Source: Nocardia harenae NBRC 108248 (GTDB lineage Bacteria; Actinomycetota; Actinomycetes; Mycobacteriales; Mycobacteriaceae). Taken from it: a stretch of DNA of 64,000 nt. The notes beneath the pieces were generated by a model. That model worked only from the letters and a program-made list of their open reading frames with translations, searched no databases and was not told where the DNA came from. Below, one piece after another: positions 59,668 through 64,000 of this stretch; the stretch's first letter is position 1; each line of letters opens with the position of its first letter. The stretch lies in contig NZ_BDBH01000015.1 of NCBI RefSeq assembly GCF_001612885.1, forward strand, positions 62,001-126,000. Reading direction: 5' to 3'. A program made the position numbers and the translations under genes.

Positions 59668-60147
59668 TCAGATGGCGCCGGGCGCCTGCTGGTCCGGGCG
59701 CGGGACATCGCCGCGCCAGGCGCCGGTCTCGTGTCCCTGCTCCTCGATGAACTTCTTGAAGCGCTCGAGGTCGCCGTTGACGCGGTGCTTCAGCACACCG
59801 GCCTTGTCCGCCACCTGCTCCAGAAAGCCGTCCGGGTCCACATCGATCTGAGCGGTGACCCTGGTGCGGGTGTCGTCCAGCCGGTGGAAGGTGATGACGC
59901 CTGCGTGCTCGGGGCCGCTGTCCGACTTCCAGGCCACCCGCTCGTCCGGGTGCTGCTCGGTGATCGTGGCGTCGAACTCCTTGGTCACCGGGCCGACCTT
60001 GATGCGCCAGTGCGTGTGCTTGTCGTCGAGCTGGCGGATCTCCTCCACGCCCTCCATGAAGTGCGGGAAGGACTCGAACTGCGTCCACTGGTTGTAGGCG
60101 GTCCGAACCGGAACCTCGACGTCGACTGCCGCGGTCATCGTGCTCAT
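59668..60147 (-). CDS. SRPBCC-family lipid/ligand-binding protein
   Basis: 159 residues with the START-like pattern VEVPVRTAYNQWTQFESFPH, VKFMEGVEEI-like helix (FMEGVEEIRQL), and a C-terminal helix DGDLERFKKFIEEQG. Members bind hydrophobic compounds and have no fixed enzyme activity. The ATG has AAAGGAG ahead. No operon partner is obvious. Confidence 0.85.
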   Translation of the reverse strand: MSTMTAAVDVEVPVRTAYNQWTQFESFPHFMEGVEEIRQLDDKHTHWRIKVGPVTKEFDATITEQHPDERVAWKSDSGPEHAGVITFHRLDDTRTRVTAQIDVDPDGFLEQVADKAGVLKHRVNGDLERFKKFIEEQGHETGAWRGDVPRPDQQAPGAI

Positions 60148-60262
60148 GGGGTAACTCCTTTCCCATTCCGGGACTAATCCGGGAACCGGGGCTGGGGTGT
60201 CGTCCTGCCGGACGACCGGGACACTCACCGGCTACCCGGCGGCTCCTGGCACAAACAGCGGG

Positions 60263-61711
60263 TCAGTCCGTTGCGGCCGGCGCGCGGCGGAGCTGTCCGA
60301 GCACGACGTCGACGGCGAGGAAGCCGAGCAGGCTCAGCCCGAAGAGCGGCACGAACCAGCCGACCAGCAGCGCGGCCGCGACCGCGGCCACCGCGAGCGG
60401 CAGCGGCGTCGAGCGCAGCGCGCCCCGGCGTGGCGCCCTGCCGCCGAGGGTGCGGCCGGTCGCGCGGGCCGGGCGCCTGCGCCACCACATGCGGTAGCCG
60501 AGCAGGATCACGGCGATCAGCCCGATCATGCTCACCAGCAGCAACACCTGGTTGAGCAGCCCGAACATGAGCCCCATGTGGAACTGGATGCCCCAGTTGG
60601 CGAGCTTGGCCATGAGCGGCCACTCCGCGTACGGGAGCCGGTCGGTGACCTGCCCCGTGGCGCCGTCCACCGCGACCGCGTCGGCGGTGTAGGTGCCGGG
60701 GATCCGGCGCTCCTTCACCGTGAAGGCCTGGCCCGCGTCGCCAGGCACGGCGATCTCGGCGGGTTGGGTGATGCCGTCGGCGCGGGCCGCCGCGAGCACG
60801 GCGTCCAGCTCCGCGATCCGGGTGGCCGGGTCCACGGCGGGGGCGGGGGCGTGCCCGGCGTCGTGGTGGTCGCCGCCGGGCTGGTGCGCCGGTTCGGCGC
60901 CGGGCAGCGTGCTGCTGACCGCCGGGGTGGTCCAGCTCAGCTGGGCGCGCAGCTCCTCGATGTTCGCGCCGGCGTAGGTGGACCAGGTCATGCCGGTGGC
61001 GGAGAGGACGAGCGCCATCGGCAGCACCCAGGTGCCGAGCGCGCCGTGCCAGGTGAGCAGCCGGTTGCGGCCGCGCTGCGCGGAGTCGGGGGCGAGCAGC
61101 CAGGCGGCGGAGTTGCGGGCCCGCCGCGCGCGCACCCGGCGGATCCACAGCACCAGCCCGGCCAGCGTGATCACCCACAGCCAGGAGGCGGCGAGCTCAC
61201 TGTAGAGCCGGCCCGGCTCGCCCAGGTGCAGGTTGCGGTGCAGCTGGGAGATCCAGGTGCGCAGCGGGAGCGCGCCGGAGCTGCCGTAGACCACGGATTC
61301 GCCGACCGGCTCGGCGGTGTACGGGTTCACGAAGACCGCTCGGCGCTCGGATTCGCCGAGGGTGGGGTCGGCGAACAGGACCCGGGTGGTGTCGCCCGGG
61401 GTGGGGGCGGGTGCCACCGCGACCAGGGTGAGGTCGGGGCGGACGGCGACGCCGTTGCGCACCTGTTCGGCCAGGGGTGCCTCGGTCGTGCCGACCGGGA
61501 CGCGCAGGAGATCCTTCGAGGTGAGGGCCTCGAGGGTGGGGGAGATGGCGTAGAGGGCGCCGGTCACGGCGGCGATCAGGATGAACGGGGCGACGAAGAG
61601 GCCCGCGTAGAAGTGCAGGCGGAGGGCGAGGGGTTGCAGGGTTCGGCGGGGTGATTTCGGGGGTACGTCGTCGGGGGAGGTGTCGGGTGGGCTGACTTCG
61701 GTGACGCTCAT
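60263..61711 (-). CDS. PepSY-domain membrane protein
   Basis: 482 residues. Four main membrane helices (FYAGLFVAPFILIAAVTGAL, WLWVITLAGLVLWI, TWVLPMALVLSATGMTW, LVSMIGLIAVILLGYRMW) flank extracellular PepSY regions. WISQLHRNLHLGE and FHMGLMFG are typical. A His-rich stretch HQPGGDHHDAGH in the external loop suggests metal binding; related proteins in this arrangement are linked to iron or copper reduction/uptake. It probably precedes the membrane gene at 61925 in the reverse direction. Confidence 0.8.
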   Translation of the reverse strand: MSVTEVSPPDTSPDDVPPKSPRRTLQPLALRLHFYAGLFVAPFILIAAVTGALYAISPTLEALTSKDLLRVPVGTTEAPLAEQVRNGVAVRPDLTLVAVAPAPTPGDTTRVLFADPTLGESERRAVFVNPYTAEPVGESVVYGSSGALPLRTWISQLHRNLHLGEPGRLYSELAASWLWVITLAGLVLWIRRVRARRARNSAAWLLAPDSAQRGRNRLLTWHGALGTWVLPMALVLSATGMTWSTYAGANIEELRAQLSWTTPAVSSTLPGAEPAHQPGGDHHDAGHAPAPAVDPATRIAELDAVLAAARADGITQPAEIAVPGDAGQAFTVKERRIPGTYTADAVAVDGATGQVTDRLPYAEWPLMAKLANWGIQFHMGLMFGLLNQVLLLVSMIGLIAVILLGYRMWWRRRPARATGRTLGGRAPRRGALRSTPLPLAVAAVAAALLVGWFVPLFGLSLLGFLAVDVVLGQLRRAPAATD

Positions 61712-61924
61712 GGGGTTCGTTTCGTTCGAAGGGCTGTTCGGCTCTTCTCGCCGGGCGGCGCGGTGCACAGCAGGTGCCTGGCCTGTGCGGGGCGCTGCTT
61801 CGGGCATGCGCCTTGCCCGGTAATCCCGGCAGGCCGACCTGTGCGGCAGACGCCGGTTTCCCGTCGGAGCACTGCGGTGCACGACGGGTCCCGCCGGTGT
61901 TCCGCCCGGCGGCGAGAAGGTGAT

Positions 61925-62503
61925 CTAGTGGACGAACCCCGGCGGCGGCCCGCGACTGCTCAGCCCCTGCCGCGCGAAGACGCGCAGCACCACCCGATCG
62001 CGGTGCGCGATCGGCAGCATCGTCCGGTCCGCGACCGGCGGTACGGGGGCGCGCGCGGGCAGCGCCCGGGCGAGGGCGGCGAGCGCGGCCCGGCAGGCGG
62101 CGCCGGTCCCGTGCACCAGCAGCGCCGCGACCAGCACGGCGACCGCGTGCGCGGCGAGCATGGCCGGGGTCAGCTGGAGGTCGCCGCCGTGCAGATGGCC
62201 GGATTCGAAGCCGAGCCCGACGTGCCCGAGCACCTGCGCCGCGCCGAGCGCCGCGACCAGCGCGGCGGGGCTCTCCCGCAGCGCGGGCGCGCTCGCGAGC
62301 AGCGCCCCGGTCACCGCGGCGGTCGCGAGCAGCAGCACCAGCGCGGTCGAGCCGGGCACCTCGAGCCCGATCCCGGCCCCGGCGGCGGCCCATCCGTGCG
62401 CGGCGACCGACAGGCACGCGGACAACGCTCCCGCCGCCGCGCCGCGCACCCGCGCGACCGCGGCGGAAGCACCCGCGTTCCCGCGGCCGGACCGGCACAG
62501 CAC
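61925..62503 (-). CDS. Membrane protein, function unknown (192 aa)
   Basis: A GTG-started, Ala-rich protein with about five hydrophobic segments (ALVLLLATAAVTGALLA, AMLAAHAVAVLVAALLVH). A short HLHGGD loop carries two histidines. It is upstream of the PepSY gene on the same strand with a 213-bp gap that holds a CTTCTCGCC / GGCGAGAAG inverted repeat. It could belong to the same metal-handling unit. Confidence 0.65.
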   Translation of the reverse strand: MLCRSGRGNAGASAAVARVRGAAAGALSACLSVAAHGWAAAGAGIGLEVPGSTALVLLLATAAVTGALLASAPALRESPAALVAALGAAQVLGHVGLGFESGHLHGGDLQLTPAMLAAHAVAVLVAALLVHGTGAACRAALAALARALPARAPVPPVADRTMLPIAHRDRVVLRVFARQGLSSRGPPPGFVH

Positions 62504-62594
62504 GGGCTGATTTTACCCGGGGGACTGGGCCCACCTGTCCCTTCGGGCCCGACCGGACCGGAAACTCTGCGCGGCAGTGTCTTCCGTGCCGGGC

Positions 62595-63818
62595 TCAGGT
62601 GTTGTCGCGCTTGAAGGTATTCAGCGGGCCCTTGTCCATCTTGACCTCGACCCGGCCGTCCGGGTGCAGGATCGCCTTCGGCCGGTGCTCGGACATCCGC
62701 CTGCTGTACAGCTCCAGCCGCTCGACCAGCACGCCGTCCGGGCGGTTGTAGACGATGCCGGGGACGCAGGTGAAGATCCAGCTGGATTTCTTGGCCTGGT
62801 CGGCCGGGATGGTCACCTCGTCCTCGCCGCCGCTGTCGATGGCGAGCGTCACCCGGTACTTGTGGAACGAGCCGGTGCCGTTGTTGATCGCCGAGTACGC
62901 CACCGGCACCACCGCCGCGATCTCCGGCGCGAACCGCACCTCGATGATCTCCTCGGTGCTCCCGCCGCCCCGCGTCACGTCACCGCGACCGCGGTCACCC
63001 AGGTGCCGAACCAGCTCCTTGAACTGCGGGTTCGCCGGAATGCCCATGGCGTCGAAGGTGGCGACGTGCACCACGGTGCCGTCGGTGAGCACCACCAGCG
63101 CGTACGCCTCGTAATCGGTACCCGAGGTCCACCCCACCCGTAGCCGCACCACCGGCGCCTTGCGCAGCAGCACCGGTGCCGAGTTCTTCTCCAGCGTGAT
63201 CGAGCGCTTCGTCAGATTCGGGCCAGGGGGCGGTGGTGCCGGAGGCGGGAAGGTGCCCGTGGCTCCGGGCGGAGGCGGCGGGAATCCGCTCGCCGGTGGC
63301 GCCGGGGGCGCGGCGGGACCCGGGGTACCGGGATCATCGACGGTGATCCCGTAATCCGTCGCCAACCCGGCCAACCCGGACGCATACCCCTGCCCGACAT
63401 TGCGCAACTTCCACGCCCCGCCGCGCCGGTAGATCTCCCCGAGCACCACCGTCGTCTCGGTACTCAACCCCCCGACCACCAGATCGTGCGCAGCGGAACC
63501 ATCGGAGACCCGCACCGCGAGCGGTACCGCCGCGACGGTCCCGGTATCGACCGACGCCGCGACCACGAGCCGCTCGATCCGCCCCGCGACCCGCGCCGGC
63601 TCGACCGTCACCGCCCCACCGGCCAACCGCACCGCCCCGTCCGGCGACTCCGGCTGGTTGTAGAACACGAAGTCGGCATCCCCGCCGACCTTCCCGTCCG
63701 CCCCGACGCACAGCACCGAGACATCGATCCCGCCGGGCTGCACCGTGATCCGCACCGGCCCGCCGCCGAGCGGCACATTGCCGCCCTTCGGCAGGGCACC
63801 TCCCTGGCTCGAGTTCAC
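62595..63818 (-). CDS. TerD-family protein with duplicated domain
   Basis: 407 residues: a TerD-like N-terminal half (VTVEPARVAGRIERLVVAAS, VVLGEIYRRGGAWKLRNVGQ, GLATDYGITVDDPG), a Pro-rich linker, then a second TerD-related half (VRLRVGWTSGTDYEAYALVV, HLGDRGRGDV, FAPEIAAVVPVAYSAINNG). TerD proteins bind calcium and are associated with tellurite or stress resistance. GTG 63818 has GGAGGG nine bases upstream. Confidence 0.85.
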   Translation of the reverse strand: MNSSQGGALPKGGNVPLGGGPVRITVQPGGIDVSVLCVGADGKVGGDADFVFYNQPESPDGAVRLAGGAVTVEPARVAGRIERLVVAASVDTGTVAAVPLAVRVSDGSAAHDLVVGGLSTETTVVLGEIYRRGGAWKLRNVGQGYASGLAGLATDYGITVDDPGTPGPAAPPAPPASGFPPPPPGATGTFPPPAPPPPGPNLTKRSITLEKNSAPVLLRKAPVVRLRVGWTSGTDYEAYALVVLTDGTVVHVATFDAMGIPANPQFKELVRHLGDRGRGDVTRGGGSTEEIIEVRFAPEIAAVVPVAYSAINNGTGSFHKYRVTLAIDSGGEDEVTIPADQAKKSSWIFTCVPGIVYNRPDGVLVERLELYSRRMSEHRPKAILHPDGRVEVKMDKGPLNTFKRDNT

Positions 63819-63864
63819 AGGCCGACCCTCCGTCCGATTCGTACCTTTCCCCGAGCCTAGGGGA

Positions 63865-64000
63865 TCAGCCCTGCACGTCCATCTCGGCGAGCGGCTTGCG
63901 CAGCAGCTTCCCGGTGGCATTGCGCGGCAGCTCGTCCAGGAAGACCACCTCGCGCGGCACCTTGTACCTGGCCAGATTCGCCTTGACGTACTCCTTGATC
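63865..64000 (-). CDS. Acyl-CoA synthetase, 3' end (cut by the window)
   Basis: The last 44 residues of an ANL enzyme: IKEYVKANLARYKVPREVVF then ELPRNATGKLLRKPL, which contains the catalytic-lysine motif. The stop is TGA at 63865-63867; the start lies beyond the window. Confidence 0.9.
   Translation of the reverse strand, partial: IKEYVKANLARYKVPREVVFLDELPRNATGKLLRKPLAEMDVQG

Overview
The window is chromosomal DNA from a high-GC actinomycete of the mycolic-acid group, most probably Nocardia or a close relative. The evidence is strongly GC-ending codons, a Rpf protein, a mycoredoxin, a mycofactocin-coupled dehydrogenase, and a 25-kb block (about 17.1-40.3 kb) that recalls in gene content and order the mycobacterial lipV / adnAB / nudC / mrx1 / uvrD2 / whiB7 neighbourhood. 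The species cannot be fixed from sequence alone. No integrase, transposase, phage gene, rRNA or CRISPR array was seen. There is one tRNA, the initiator tRNA-fMet.

Layout. (1) 1-2.9 kb: the end of an acyl-CoA synthetase, then an N-acyl-D-amino-acid deacylase. (2) 2.9-3.8 kb: a small lower-GC Fic toxin / VbhA-like antitoxin module with an unusual start codon and a degenerate inhibitory motif. (3) 3.8-10.6 kb: a complete narGHJI respiratory nitrate reductase operon, divergent from two paralogous XRE/MmyB-type regulators. A fused MobA-MoeA protein at 14.3-16.2 kb could supply molybdenum cofactor. (4) 17.1-30.4 kb: DNA repair and redox genes (alkyltransferase-like protein, LipV-like hydrolase, AdnA, AdnB, K+-channel/TrkA protein, NudC, mycoredoxin, UvrD2). 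(5) 30.4-31.4 kb: whiB7 with a WhiB7-type promoter that overlaps the uvrD2 stop codon, a leader reading frame, and a structured leader that hides the whiB7 ribosome binding site. It is followed by the UbiB-like kinase, an E1-like protein, a zincin, a Lon-like PDZ protease and a UPF0182 membrane protein.

(6) 40.4-43.1 kb: rpf, the initiator tRNA and small secreted or unknown proteins. (7) 43.2-49.6 kb: an AurF-like diiron oxygenase with a repressor-type promoter, then a probable light-response cassette (TIGR01777 epimerase, MerR regulator with a B12-binding-like domain, lipocalin, photolyase). (8) 50-54.5 kb: a mycofactocin-coupled SDR, a Cys-rich mini-protein, a STAS protein, and a DoxX-type protein with 19 in-register 11-residue repeats. 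(9) 54.5-57.3 kb: a tightly overlapping operon of pyruvoyl-dependent arginine decarboxylase, an acyltransferase-like protein and a membrane GGDEF diguanylate cyclase. (10) 57.6-64 kb: a sodium/solute symporter pair, SRPBCC, PepSY, TerD-like and acyl-CoA synthetase (truncated by the window) genes.

Two copies of a structured interspersed repeat (about 40.4 and 54.6 kb), both between convergent genes, show compensatory base changes. All family assignments rest on motif recognition by eye; no database search was run.
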